Assembly (NCBI RefSeq): GCF_001990485.1
Contig: NZ_LBFC01000018.1
Coordinates: 248,001-312,000 of the forward strand
Origin: Thermosipho affectus
Lineage (GTDB): Bacteria; Thermotogota; Thermotogae; Thermotogales; Fervidobacteriaceae
Direction: 5' to 3'
Length of the DNA stretch: 64,000 nt
The notes below the pieces were generated by a model, which did not search any database, was not told where the DNA came from, and saw only the letters and a program-made list of their open reading frames with translations. This document shows, piece after piece, positions 9,965 through 17,828 of this stretch. How positions within the stretch are numbered: position 1 is the first letter of the stretch; each line of letters starts with the position of its first letter. The translations under genes and the position numbers were made by a program.

Positions 9965-11272
9965 ATGGAAATAAAAGAGCTAGGTGTTGATAAAAACATT
10001 GTGACTAAGGAATATATATTTGATGGTACAGATATTAAAACTGCTGAAAGAAGGACTTTAAACGAATTGAATAGAAAATATACTGTGGAGGGGTTTAGAA
10101 AAGGAAAAGTCCCTCTTAGTGTTTTTAAAATGAGATTTGGAAAAGATTTTTATGATTATTTTGTCTTTGAGCAATTGTTGGAAGAGGTTTATAAATCTTT
10201 TAAAGAAGAGACTAACCTCTTGTTAATTCCAGAAATTGTGGAAAAGGAAATAAATTCTGAAAATGGAAGAGTAGTTGTAAATTTCCATAAAAAGCCTGTT
10301 GCAAAAGTTGAAGTTGAAAAAATTAAGGTTAGAATTGCAAATAAGGAACAAGTACTAGATAATTACCTTGATTTGAGATTGAATTCTTTAAAGGAAGAAC
10401 ATGCTGTTTTAGAACCAAAAGAGGGACCTGCAGAATTTGATGATCTAGTTAGAGTTAGAGTTTTTGTGGTTAATAAAGAGACGGGAAAAGTTTTAATAGA
10501 TGGAAAAGAAGATGAATACGTGTTGTATAAAGAGGATGAAAGACCAACCGTTAAAAATGTAGTAGGACATAAAAAAGGGGATGTAGTAGAATTTGATAGA
10601 GAATTTGCAGGAAAAGAAGGGGAAAGTGTTACTTATCACTATAAATTGGAAATCCTAGAAGTTTATAAAAGAAATTTGCCTGAATTAACCGATGAATTTG
10701 TAAAAAATAATTTATCCGAACTACATCTAGAAACTTTGGAAGAACTTAAGAATAAAATAAGAGAAGAAGGTACAAAAATTTACGATGATGAAATTAAGCA
10801 TTCAATAAGGGAACAGATTTTGGCACAACTTCCAGATGTGACTGAATTGTTTATTTCTGAGAAAACTATAGATTATGCTGTAAGGCTTATAGTTAACAAT
10901 ATGAAAGAAGAAAATAAATATGAAGATTACGTGAAAAAATACGAAACTGAAGAAAAGGCTTTAGAATCTTTAAAAGATTACTATGTAACTGAATTAAAGA
11001 AAGAGTCTGCAATTGAAAAGCTTGCAAAAGAGTATAACATTGAAAGAAAAGTATCTGATGAAGAATTGGAAAAATACGCCGAAATTTTGGCACCTTATTG
11101 GGGTATTAGTGTTGAAAGGGCAAAGGTTTTAGCGAAAGAAAAACCAGAGATAAGAGAAGAAATAGAGAATATGATTTTTGTGGATAAAGTTATTGATAAA
11201 GCTGCAGAAAAAGTTCAAAGAGAAATTGTCGATGTGAATAAAGAAGGTGAAGAGAGTGAAGAAAATAATTGA
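9965..11272 (+). CDS. tig: Trigger factor
   Basis: Trigger factor is the ribosome-bound chaperone that meets new chains at the tunnel exit. ATG 9965 is preferred because GAGGAGGTG lies just before it; an in-frame start at 9950 would add five residues. The 435-residue protein shows the ribosome-docking text [13 protein letters not shown] near residue 41, a degraded PPIase region in the middle and a long acidic helical C-terminus. The next gene, clpP, overlaps its end, a common tig-clpP arrangement. Confidence 0.95.
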   Translation: MEIKELGVDKNIVTKEYIFDGTDIKTAERRTLNELNRKYTVEGFRKGKVPLSVFKMRFGKDFYDYFVFEQLLEEVYKSFKEETNLLLIPEIVEKEINSENGRVVVNFHKKPVAKVEVEKIKVRIANKEQVLDNYLDLRLNSLKEEHAVLEPKEGPAEFDDLVRVRVFVVNKETGKVLIDGKEDEYVLYKEDERPTVKNVVGHKKGDVVEFDREFAGKEGESVTYHYKLEILEVYKRNLPELTDEFVKNNLSELHLETLEELKNKIREEGTKIYDDEIKHSIREQILAQLPDVTELFISEKTIDYAVRLIVNNMKEENKYEDYVKKYETEEKALESLKDYYVTELKKESAIEKLAKEYNIERKVSDEELEKYAEILAPYWGISVERAKVLAKEKPEIREEIENMIFVDKVIDKAAEKVQREIVDVNKEGEESEENN

Positions 11273-11864
11273 TCAATATGTCCCAATGGTAGTTGAAAAT
11301 ACCGGAAAATATGAAAGGGCTTATGATATTTATTCCAGATTATTAAAGGATAGAATAATCTTTTTGGGCAGTGCCATAGATGATCATGTTGCAAATTTAA
11401 TAGTAGCACAGCTTCTTTTTTTAGAAGCAGAAGATCCAGATAAAGATATACAATTGTATATAAATTCTCCGGGTGGATCTGTAAGTGCTGGGCTTGCCAT
11501 ATACGATACTATGCAATATGTTAAATGTGATGTTGTCACAATATGTATAGGGCAAGCAGCATCTATGGGTGCTGTTTTGCTTGCTGGAGGTGCAAAGGGA
11601 AAGAGGTTTTCGCTGCCTAATAGCAGAATCATGATTCATCAACCATTAGGTGGCGCGGAAGGTCCTGCAAAAGATGTTGAAATTATGACGCGTGAACTTT
11701 TGAGAATAAAGAATAAGATTAACGAAATATTAAGTTTTCACACGGGTCAGCCAATTGAGAGGCTGGAAAAAGATACGGATAGAGACTTTTTCATGACACC
11801 TGAAGAAGCGCTTGAATACGGTTTAATAGACAAGGTTATTAAACCGGAAGATAGGAAAAAATGA
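11256..11864 (+). CDS. clpP: ATP-dependent Clp protease proteolytic subunit
   Basis: ClpP forms the tetradecameric serine protease chamber used with ClpX, ClpA or ClpC. GTG 11256 is preferred because AAGGTGA lies five bases upstream; GTG 11247 is also in frame but has no good ribosome binding site. The product is about 202 residues. The catalytic serine is in [11 protein letters not shown] and the catalytic histidine in [10 protein letters not shown]; the aspartate follows near DRDFF. The gene overlaps the end of tig by 17 bases. Confidence 0.95.
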   Translation: MKKIIDQYVPMVVENTGKYERAYDIYSRLLKDRIIFLGSAIDDHVANLIVAQLLFLEAEDPDKDIQLYINSPGGSVSAGLAIYDTMQYVKCDVVTICIGQAASMGAVLLAGGAKGKRFSLPNSRIMIHQPLGGAEGPAKDVEIMTRELLRIKNKINEILSFHTGQPIERLEKDTDRDFFMTPEEALEYGLIDKVIKPEDRKK

Positions 11865-11868
11865 TTTA

Positions 11869-11877
11869 TGGTATAAT
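11869..11877 (+). promoter_or_regulatory. Extended -10 promoter element before the YebC gene
   Basis: TATAAT at 11872-11877 is preceded by TG one base away, giving an extended -10. No good -35 is seen at the proper distance. It lies 36 bases before the YebC-family start, so that gene may be transcribed separately from tig-clpP. Confidence 0.5.
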
Positions 11878-11912
11878 TAATGTGTTAAGGATAATTTGAA
11901 GGAGGTAAAAGA

Positions 11913-12671
11913 ATGTCGGGTCACAACAAATGGGCAAATATTAAACATAGGAAAGCGGCCCAAGATGCAAAAAGATCTAAAATATTTACAAAATTGATTA
12001 GAGAGATTATAGTTGCTGCAAGAGAAGGCGGTGGAGATCCAGAAACAAATCCAAGATTAAGAGCAGTTATAGAAAGAGCAAGAGCGGCAAATATGCCAAA
12101 AGATACAATTGAAAAATCCATAAAAAAGGGTACAGGTGAACTGGAAGGTGTAGATTACCAGGAAATAATATACGAGGCATATGCTCCTGCTGGAGTTGCA
12201 TTGTACATTTATGCTATGACAGATAATAAAAATAGAACAGCTCAAGAATTAAGGCATCTTCTGAGTAAACATGGAGGTTCTCTTGCAGAGAGTGGTTCTG
12301 TTGCGTGGTTGTTTGAAAGGAAAGGAATTATTGAAATTCCGAAAGAAAAAGTTGCAGACTTTGAGGAATTTGCAATGGTAGCAATTGATGCAGGAGCAGA
12401 TGATATTGTTGAAGATGATCCTATACAGGTTATTACAGCTCCAGAAAATATGACTGAGGTAAAAGATAAGTTGGCAGAAAACGGTTTTGAGGGAGAAGCA
12501 AAGGTAACCTTTATCCCAAAAAATACCGTTAAAGTAACGGGTGCAGATGCAGAAAAAGTATTGAAATTGATAAGTATTTTGGAAGATAATGATGATGTGC
12601 AAGAAGTTTATGCAAATTTTGATATAGATGACAAAGAAATGGAAGAAATAATGGCCAAACTTGAAGGATAA
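11913..12671 (+). CDS. YebC/PmpR family DNA-binding or translation-associated regulator
   Basis: Members of this family have been described as transcription regulators and, more recently, as factors that help ribosomes through difficult sequences; which applies here is not known. The 252-residue protein opens with [13 protein letters not shown], the family signature, and has [18 protein letters not shown] near residue 50. It also has the acidic conserved [12 protein letters not shown]. The length is typical. In many genomes this gene sits beside ruvC, but here ruvC is 50 kb away. Confidence 0.93.
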   Translation: MSGHNKWANIKHRKAAQDAKRSKIFTKLIREIIVAAREGGGDPETNPRLRAVIERARAANMPKDTIEKSIKKGTGELEGVDYQEIIYEAYAPAGVALYIYAMTDNKNRTAQELRHLLSKHGGSLAESGSVAWLFERKGIIEIPKEKVADFEEFAMVAIDAGADDIVEDDPIQVITAPENMTEVKDKLAENGFEGEAKVTFIPKNTVKVTGADAEKVLKLISILEDNDDVQEVYANFDIDDKEMEEIMAKLEG

Positions 12672-12672
12672 A

Positions 12673-13395
12673 ATGAAAAAAATAGTTTTTTTGTTTTTGT
12701 TTTTGCAAATTCTAAGCTTTGCCCAAATATTGGATTTTTGGGTAGATCCTTTTTTCGATACGTACGGTTTTTCTATTACTCAAGACATCGAATTTTGGAA
12801 GGTTAAAGCCCTGCTTCGATATGATATTAATGTTAATTGGGAGCAGGGCTTTCCTGTATTTGAAGCAAATGTTCCAGAAATTTTTTTTGATTTAAATGCA
12901 AAGATCTATTCCGTTGAGTATGGTTTTTTTCACAGAAAAGTTCCATTTTCTGTATTTGTAAATCCATATGAAATGGGTTTGAATGTAAGATATGGTTTTA
13001 CAGGTTTTTATAATGATTATTGTTATTTTTCTGGAAATTTTTTGGATGTATCCTTTAAAGAAGGCTTAATTAATGTTGGACTAAAATACAAAGATTTCAG
13101 AATTTTTTATGAAAAATTTTTAGAAAAGAATATCTTTGGGATTCAAATAGATGATTTGATCTTTTTTTACGATGAATACGGGCTAGAAGCGGCGTTGTAT
13201 TTTCAAGACGAGTATTTTGGACTGTATTTTAATCCTGTAAATAATTTGCTAGGAATGGCTATTTTCAGCAAAAATAATTATTTATTTATAACGCAAGAAG
13301 AAATGTACATGAATGTAAAGTGGGGTGAGATTAATGTCTTTGGAAGATTTCAAAAAGAGAAGAGAAAGTTTGCTTTCGGGTTCAAAATTTGGTGA
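12673..13395 (+). CDS. Secreted beta-rich protein of unknown function
   Basis: No family is recognised. ATG 12673 gives 240 residues with a clear signal peptide (residues 1-18, a hydrophobic stretch rich in F and L ending near SFAQ). The remainder alternates aromatic and polar residues and ends in an aromatic residue (FGFKIW), which would suit an outer-membrane beta-barrel in the toga. It begins one base after the YebC gene stop and overlaps cheR by 62 bases, so it is probably co-transcribed. Function is open. Confidence 0.75.
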   Translation: MKKIVFLFLFLQILSFAQILDFWVDPFFDTYGFSITQDIEFWKVKALLRYDINVNWEQGFPVFEANVPEIFFDLNAKIYSVEYGFFHRKVPFSVFVNPYEMGLNVRYGFTGFYNDYCYFSGNFLDVSFKEGLINVGLKYKDFRIFYEKFLEKNIFGIQIDDLIFFYDEYGLEAALYFQDEYFGLYFNPVNNLLGMAIFSKNNYLFITQEEMYMNVKWGEINVFGRFQKEKRKFAFGFKIW

Positions 13396-14188
13396 TACAC
13401 AAGAATTTTCTATGGAGGAATTTCAATGGTTTTTAGAGCAAGTAAAAAAGCAATTTAATTTTGATTTGACAGGTTATAAACCACATAGAGTTAAAAGAAG
13501 AATAGAGATGTTGATTAAAAAATATAGACTTAAATCTTATAAAGATTATTACAATTTGATTTTGAAAGATGAAAAGAAGAAGGAAGAATTTTTTGATAGA
13601 ATGACTATAAATGTTACGGAATTCTTTAGAAATCCAGAGAAGTGGTGGGAACTAAGGGATAAATTTTTACCTCAACTTTTAAAGGAAAGTGGTACAAAGT
13701 TTAAAGCATGGAGTGCGGGATGTTCTACAGGAGAAGAACCGTATTCTCTTGCGATTTTACTTGAAGAATTAAGAGCACCAAGTACAGCAAAAATTCATGC
13801 AACGGATATAGATATAGGTGTTTTAACAAAGGCAAGAATGGGTGAGTATGAAGAAAGATCCTTTGTTAGTACTCCTCCACAATATTTAAAAAAATACTTT
13901 GATTTAACAAGCAAAGGGACTTATAAAGTGAAGGATATAGTAAAAAAAAGAATTTTGTTCAAAAGACATAATTTATTACAAGATCGTTTTGAAACAGGAT
14001 ATGATTTGATTTTGTGTAGAAACGTGGTAATTTATTTTGAATTGGAAACGAAAATGGAGTTGTACGAAAAATTTGCAAAGTCCTTAAGACCAGGTGGTTT
14101 GTTATTTATAGGGAACACTGAGAGAATATTTAATTACAGGCAGTTGGGATTTGAAGTTGCATCACCGTTTATTTACAGAAAGTTGTGA
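13334..14188 (+). CDS. cheR: CheR chemoreceptor methyltransferase
   Basis: CheR methylates glutamates on chemoreceptors using S-adenosylmethionine. ATG 13334 lies behind GGGGTGAGA and gives 284 residues. The N-terminal helical domain carries the basic [16 protein letters not shown]. The SAM-binding domain has [18 protein letters not shown] near residue 134, HATDID near residue 155 and [12 protein letters not shown] near residue 225. No receptor or other chemotaxis gene lies nearby. The first 62 bases overlap the previous reading frame. Confidence 0.93.
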   Translation: MSLEDFKKRRESLLSGSKFGDTQEFSMEEFQWFLEQVKKQFNFDLTGYKPHRVKRRIEMLIKKYRLKSYKDYYNLILKDEKKKEEFFDRMTINVTEFFRNPEKWWELRDKFLPQLLKESGTKFKAWSAGCSTGEEPYSLAILLEELRAPSTAKIHATDIDIGVLTKARMGEYEERSFVSTPPQYLKKYFDLTSKGTYKVKDIVKKRILFKRHNLLQDRFETGYDLILCRNVVIYFELETKMELYEKFAKSLRPGGLLFIGNTERIFNYRQLGFEVASPFIYRKL

Positions 14189-14197
14189 GGTGATTTT

Positions 14198-14743
14198 TTG
14201 TTTTGGATAACGTTAGCATTTGTTATCGACCAAATTACTAAATATATTGCTACAAATTATTGGAGGTTTAATCCAACTAAGGTATGGATATTTTATTTCA
14301 CATATGCGACTAATAAAGGTGTGGCATTTGGTCTTTTTTCAAATTCAAAAGAAATAGTTGTTTATTTAACACTTGCAATTACCATCTTTTTGTCTTTGAT
14401 ACCTTTGATCAAAAATTTGGATTTTTTAACGAATATGTTTTTAGGATTTATCATTGGTGGTGCATTGGGAAATATAGTGGATAGAATTAGATTTGGATAT
14501 GTAGTTGATTTTATAACTATGCCTTATTGGCCAACTATATACAATTTGGCGGATTTCTTTATACTTTTGGGTGGTATTGGAATTGCAATATTATCATTGT
14601 GGAGGAGAGATATTGGAAATTCAAGTAACAGCGCGGGAAAAAGGATGGAGATTGGACAAGTTTGTTCAAGAGATAGCTCCAAGTTGGATATCAAGGACGT
14701 ACATACAAAAAGCAATCAAGAGTGGGGAGATAATAGTAAATAA
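14198..14743 (+). CDS. lspA: Lipoprotein signal peptidase (signal peptidase II)
   Basis: LspA is an inner-membrane aspartyl protease that cleaves prolipoprotein signal peptides. TTG 14198 follows GAGGTGAT. The protein has four membrane segments. The catalytic aspartates are in GNIVDRIRFG and NLADFFILLG, and the asparagine motif is NKGVAFG. The body ends near residue 135; the last 40 or so hydrophilic residues are an unusual tail encoded where the next gene begins, giving 181 residues in place of about 150. Confidence 0.93.
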   Translation: MFWITLAFVIDQITKYIATNYWRFNPTKVWIFYFTYATNKGVAFGLFSNSKEIVVYLTLAITIFLSLIPLIKNLDFLTNMFLGFIIGGALGNIVDRIRFGYVVDFITMPYWPTIYNLADFFILLGGIGIAILSLWRRDIGNSSNSAGKRMEIGQVCSRDSSKLDIKDVHTKSNQEWGDNSK

Positions 14744-15527
14744 TGAGATAAAGAAACCAAGCTATAAATTAAAAAAAGGTGATGTGGTTTTTTTTGAGTT
14801 GCCAGAAGAACCCAAAAAAGTGGAAATTGTACCGGAGAATATACCTATAGATGTAATTTATGAGGATAGAGATATAATTGTTATAAATAAAGCTCCAGGT
14901 GTGGTGACTCATCCCACACCTTCCTTTATTTCTGGTACGTTGGTTAACGCTTTGATGTACCATTGTAAAGATTTTCAGGGGATAAGTGGTGAATTAAGAC
15001 CCGGGATAGTACATAGATTAGATAAGGACACAAGTGGAGTTATAGTTGTTGCAAAAAATGATAAAGCTCATCAAAGCTTATCTAGTCAATTTAAGGAGAG
15101 ACTCACAGAAAAGACTTATATTGCAATTACTTCTGGAGTTATAAAAAAAGATTATGGAACAATTGATGTACCACTTGGAAGGAACCCAGTTGTGAGGACA
15201 AAAATGGCCCCTTTAGAATGGGGAAAAAGTGCTTTAACATACTATAAAGTTTTAAAAAGATTTAAAGTTGCTACACTTGTTCTTGCCTTTCCAAAAACGG
15301 GAAGAACCCATCAAATAAGAGTACATATGAAATACATAGGCCATCCTCTTCTTGGAGATGAACTATATGGAAAAGGAAAAAAGGATGAAATATTTGGAGT
15401 TAAGCGACAAATGCTGCACGCTTTAAGACTTTCGATTTTTCATCCTACAACTGGAAAAAAGATGATTTTTGTTGCCCCCCTTCCTTCTGATTTTAAACGG
15501 GTGATAAAGAATCTTTCGGAAATTTAA
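14613..15527 (+). CDS. rluD: RluD/RluA family 23S rRNA pseudouridine synthase
   Basis: The enzyme isomerises uridines in structured RNA, typically in 23S rRNA. TTG 14613 follows GGAGGAGAGA and gives 304 residues that open in the S4 RNA-binding domain (GWRLDKFVQEIAPSWISRT). The catalytic domain has GIVHRLDKDTSGVIVVAKN, with the active-site aspartate after HRL, and later KTGRTHQIRVHM. The specific target position cannot be told from sequence. The gene overlaps lspA by 131 bases. Confidence 0.92.
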   Translation: MEIQVTAREKGWRLDKFVQEIAPSWISRTYIQKAIKSGEIIVNNEIKKPSYKLKKGDVVFFELPEEPKKVEIVPENIPIDVIYEDRDIIVINKAPGVVTHPTPSFISGTLVNALMYHCKDFQGISGELRPGIVHRLDKDTSGVIVVAKNDKAHQSLSSQFKERLTEKTYIAITSGVIKKDYGTIDVPLGRNPVVRTKMAPLEWGKSALTYYKVLKRFKVATLVLAFPKTGRTHQIRVHMKYIGHPLLGDELYGKGKKDEIFGVKRQMLHALRLSIFHPTTGKKMIFVAPLPSDFKRVIKNLSEI

Positions 15528-15545
15528 TAAAAAATCTTGTAAGAG

Positions 15546-15573
15546 TTGATTTTTGCTAAATAAATGATATAAT
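15546..15573 (+). promoter_or_regulatory. Promoter of glnA
   Basis: TTGATT at 15546-15551 and TATAAT at 15568-15573 are separated by 16 bases, and the -10 is extended by TG one base upstream. Transcription would start near base 15580, about 48 bases before glnA. Confidence 0.8.
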
Positions 15574-15580
15574 CATAACA

Positions 15581-15602
15581 AATAAGGCTTATGTGCCTTA
15601 TT
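15581..15602 (+). promoter_or_regulatory. Hairpin at the 5' end of the glnA transcript
   Basis: AATAAGGC and GCCTTATT form a perfect eight-base-pair stem around a six-base loop, followed by a T-rich stretch (ATTTATTTTT). It begins at about the predicted start of transcription, so it could protect the 5' end, act as a weak attenuator, or end transcription coming from the pseudouridine synthase gene. Confidence 0.55.
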
Positions 15603-15627
15603 ATTTATTTTTAGGGGGTGTTTTGTT

Positions 15628-16947
15628 ATGGGGATAGATGAGATTTTTGAGGTTATTGAGAGGGAAAAGATAAAATTTATAAGGTTGCAGTTTACCGACA
15701 TTAACGGGATATTAAAAAATGTCGAAATTCCTTCGAATGATTTAAAAAGGGCGTTTGAAAGGGGGATAATGTTTGATGGTTCATCAATTGAAGGGTTTGT
15801 TAGGATTAATGAATCGGATATGTATTTAAAGCCAGATCCAGCGACTTTTGCAATTCTTCCATGGACACTTGAAGGTCAAAAGAGTGCAAGAATAATTTGT
15901 GATGTTTACAAATATGATGGTACACCTTTTGAAGGGGATCCTAGGTTTAGATTGAGAAAAGTTATGGAAGAGGCAAAGGAATTAGGATTTGTCCCTCACA
16001 CAGGTCCTGAAGTTGAATTTTTCTTGTTGCCAAGAAAAGATAATAAACCTGTATTTGAATTTTTAGATGAAGGTGGATATTTCGATCTTTTGCCTGTAGA
16101 TATTGCAGAACACTTAAGAAGTGAAGTTGCTGTAATGTTAGAAGAGATGGGGATAGATGTTGAAGCTACGCATCATGAAGTTGCTCCATCACAACATGAA
16201 GTAGATTTTAGATACAGTAATGCTCTTTCATCCGCTGATGCCGTTCAAACTGTAAAGTTAGTTATAAAGACGTTAGCGGTAAAGAATAATTTATACGCGA
16301 CATTTATGCCTAAGCCATTTTTTGGAATTAATGGTAGTGGGATGCATGTGCATATGAGTTTGTTAACAAGTGATTTAAGTGAAAATGCGTTTTACGATAA
16401 GGAAAAAGATGATATTTCCGATATAATGAGGTATTTTATAGGAGGTTTAATAAAATTTGCAAGGCCTATAACGGCGATTACAAATCCAACTGTAAATAGT
16501 TATAAAAGGTTAGTTCCAGGATATGAAGCCCCTGTAAATGTCGCTTGGTCTCTTGCAAATAGATCTGCACTTATTAGAGTACCAATGGCAAGAAAAATGG
16601 GGACAAGATTAGAATATAGAGCACCTGATCCTTCATGTAATCCGTATTTAGCTTTTACTGTTTTAATTAAAGCGGGGCTTATTGGTATAAAGGAAAAAAT
16701 AGAACCACCAATGCCAGTTGAGGAAAATATTTATCATATGAAAGAAGAAGAAAAAGGAATTTTTGGGATAAAGTTGTTGCCGGAAAATCTTAGTGAAGCT
16801 ATAAATGAAATGGAAGGTTGCGAAATAATAAAAGAAGCACTTGGTGAGCATATATTTTCCAAATTTATAAAAATGAAAAGAAAAGAATGGAGAGAATATT
16901 CCACATTTGTAAGTGAATGGGAAAGAAGAAAATATGAAATAATATGA
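15628..16947 (+). CDS. glnA: Glutamine synthetase type I
   Basis: Glutamine synthetase joins ammonia to glutamate with ATP and is the main entry of nitrogen. The 439-residue length matches the shorter GSI-alpha class, which is normally not adenylylated. Visible motifs include MFDGSSIEGFVRI near residue 50, GPEVEFFLL near residue 128, the ATP-site FFGINGSGMHVHMS near residue 230 and NRSALIRVP near residue 310. ATG 15628 follows AGGGGGTG. It has its own promoter and a shared terminator, so it is probably monocistronic. Confidence 0.97.
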   Translation: MGIDEIFEVIEREKIKFIRLQFTDINGILKNVEIPSNDLKRAFERGIMFDGSSIEGFVRINESDMYLKPDPATFAILPWTLEGQKSARIICDVYKYDGTPFEGDPRFRLRKVMEEAKELGFVPHTGPEVEFFLLPRKDNKPVFEFLDEGGYFDLLPVDIAEHLRSEVAVMLEEMGIDVEATHHEVAPSQHEVDFRYSNALSSADAVQTVKLVIKTLAVKNNLYATFMPKPFFGINGSGMHVHMSLLTSDLSENAFYDKEKDDISDIMRYFIGGLIKFARPITAITNPTVNSYKRLVPGYEAPVNVAWSLANRSALIRVPMARKMGTRLEYRAPDPSCNPYLAFTVLIKAGLIGIKEKIEPPMPVEENIYHMKEEEKGIFGIKLLPENLSEAINEMEGCEIIKEALGEHIFSKFIKMKRKEWREYSTFVSEWERRKYEII

Positions 16948-16973
16948 GGGCTTAATTGCCCTCATATTTTTTG
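16942..16973. terminator. Bidirectional terminator between glnA and the pel-like operon
   Basis: A ten-base-pair stem (ATATGAGGGC with GCCCTCATAT) closes a six-base TTAATT loop and is followed by a T run on the + strand and preceded by A residues that serve the - strand. It overlaps the glnA stop and lies at the stop of the convergent GH114 gene. Confidence 0.88.
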
Positions 16974-17824
16974 TAGTATTTCAAACCAAGTGATATATCT
17001 TTTAAACGTTGATTTTTATTTGCGGGATATCCATAAAAATGATATTTTTCGCATAAATTAATAAATTCTTTTAAGATATTTTCATTATTTGGTGGGTATA
17101 TATAATCTGTAACAAGAACAAATTTTTCAGAGTTTTGTATTTTGAGTATGTACGTAAGTCTTTTTTCACTTTTTAGTTTTCTATTTTTGTAAAAAAATAG
17201 AGTTTCAATTCCTATTCCATCTATTGATTTTATGTACAAATTATTGAAATCAAAGTCTATAATATCTTCTCCATTTTGAGGTACAATTAAAAGGTTATTT
17301 ACTTTTTCTTTTATTTCGCTTAAAAATCTTATCATTTCATTTGCTGTAAACATTATCTCATAGCCATTTTCTGACCAATATTTATAAGAGTCTATTAAAT
17401 CGAGGTAAAGACCGTCTATATTGTATGACAAAATTTTATCTATTGTTTTGAAAACTATATTTTTCCATTCGCTATACCAATATTTTACTTTGTAATTTCC
17501 CTTCCAATATTTGTTTTCTTTTCCAAGCCATTTTGGTGGATTTTTTTTCCAAGCATCTTTCCAATAATCTCTATAGCTTTCTGCCTCGCCGATGCTTAAG
17601 TATGCAAGGATTTTTGTGCCGTCTTTTTGGAGTTTTTTTAGATAAACTTTGTCTTTATCATTTAAGTAGAAAACATCTATAACCAGAAATTTTGGAGTAT
17701 AAAAGGTATAGATTTTTTGTAAATCTATATTTTGAAGTTGATATATAAACGGTACATTTATCTTTTCAATACTTAGAGTATATATTAAAATCATAAATAT
17801 CAGGAATAAAGTTATATATTTCAT
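16952..17824 (-). CDS. GH114 family (TM1410-like) endo-alpha-1,4-polygalactosaminidase-type hydrolase
   Basis: GH114 enzymes cleave polymers rich in galactosamine, and PelA carries such a domain for trimming Pel polysaccharide. The 290-residue protein has a signal peptide or N-terminal anchor (residues 1-20) and then the TIM-barrel family texts FIYQLQNIDLQKI, AYLSIGEAESYRDYW, IDGLYLDLIDSYKYW and LIVPQNGEDI. The conserved acidic residues in those strands are likely catalytic. It is the last gene of the seven-gene pel-like operon, four bases after the deacetylase-like gene. Confidence 0.85.
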   Translation of the reverse strand: MKYITLFLIFMILIYTLSIEKINVPFIYQLQNIDLQKIYTFYTPKFLVIDVFYLNDKDKVYLKKLQKDGTKILAYLSIGEAESYRDYWKDAWKKNPPKWLGKENKYWKGNYKVKYWYSEWKNIVFKTIDKILSYNIDGLYLDLIDSYKYWSENGYEIMFTANEMIRFLSEIKEKVNNLLIVPQNGEDIIDFDFNNLYIKSIDGIGIETLFFYKNRKLKSEKRLTYILKIQNSEKFVLVTDYIYPPNNENILKEFINLCEKYHFYGYPANKNQRLKDISLGLKYYKKYEGN

Positions 17825-17828
17825 ATTA

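Noticed and set aside
12057-12602. Minus-strand cysteine- and phenylalanine-rich frames under the YebC gene
   Set aside because: They are antisense shadows of a conserved gene with no start signals.
16952-17824. Old reading of TM1410-like proteins as cysteinyl-tRNA synthetase-related
   Set aside because: There is no HIGH or KMSKS motif, and there is a signal peptide and GH114 barrel text.
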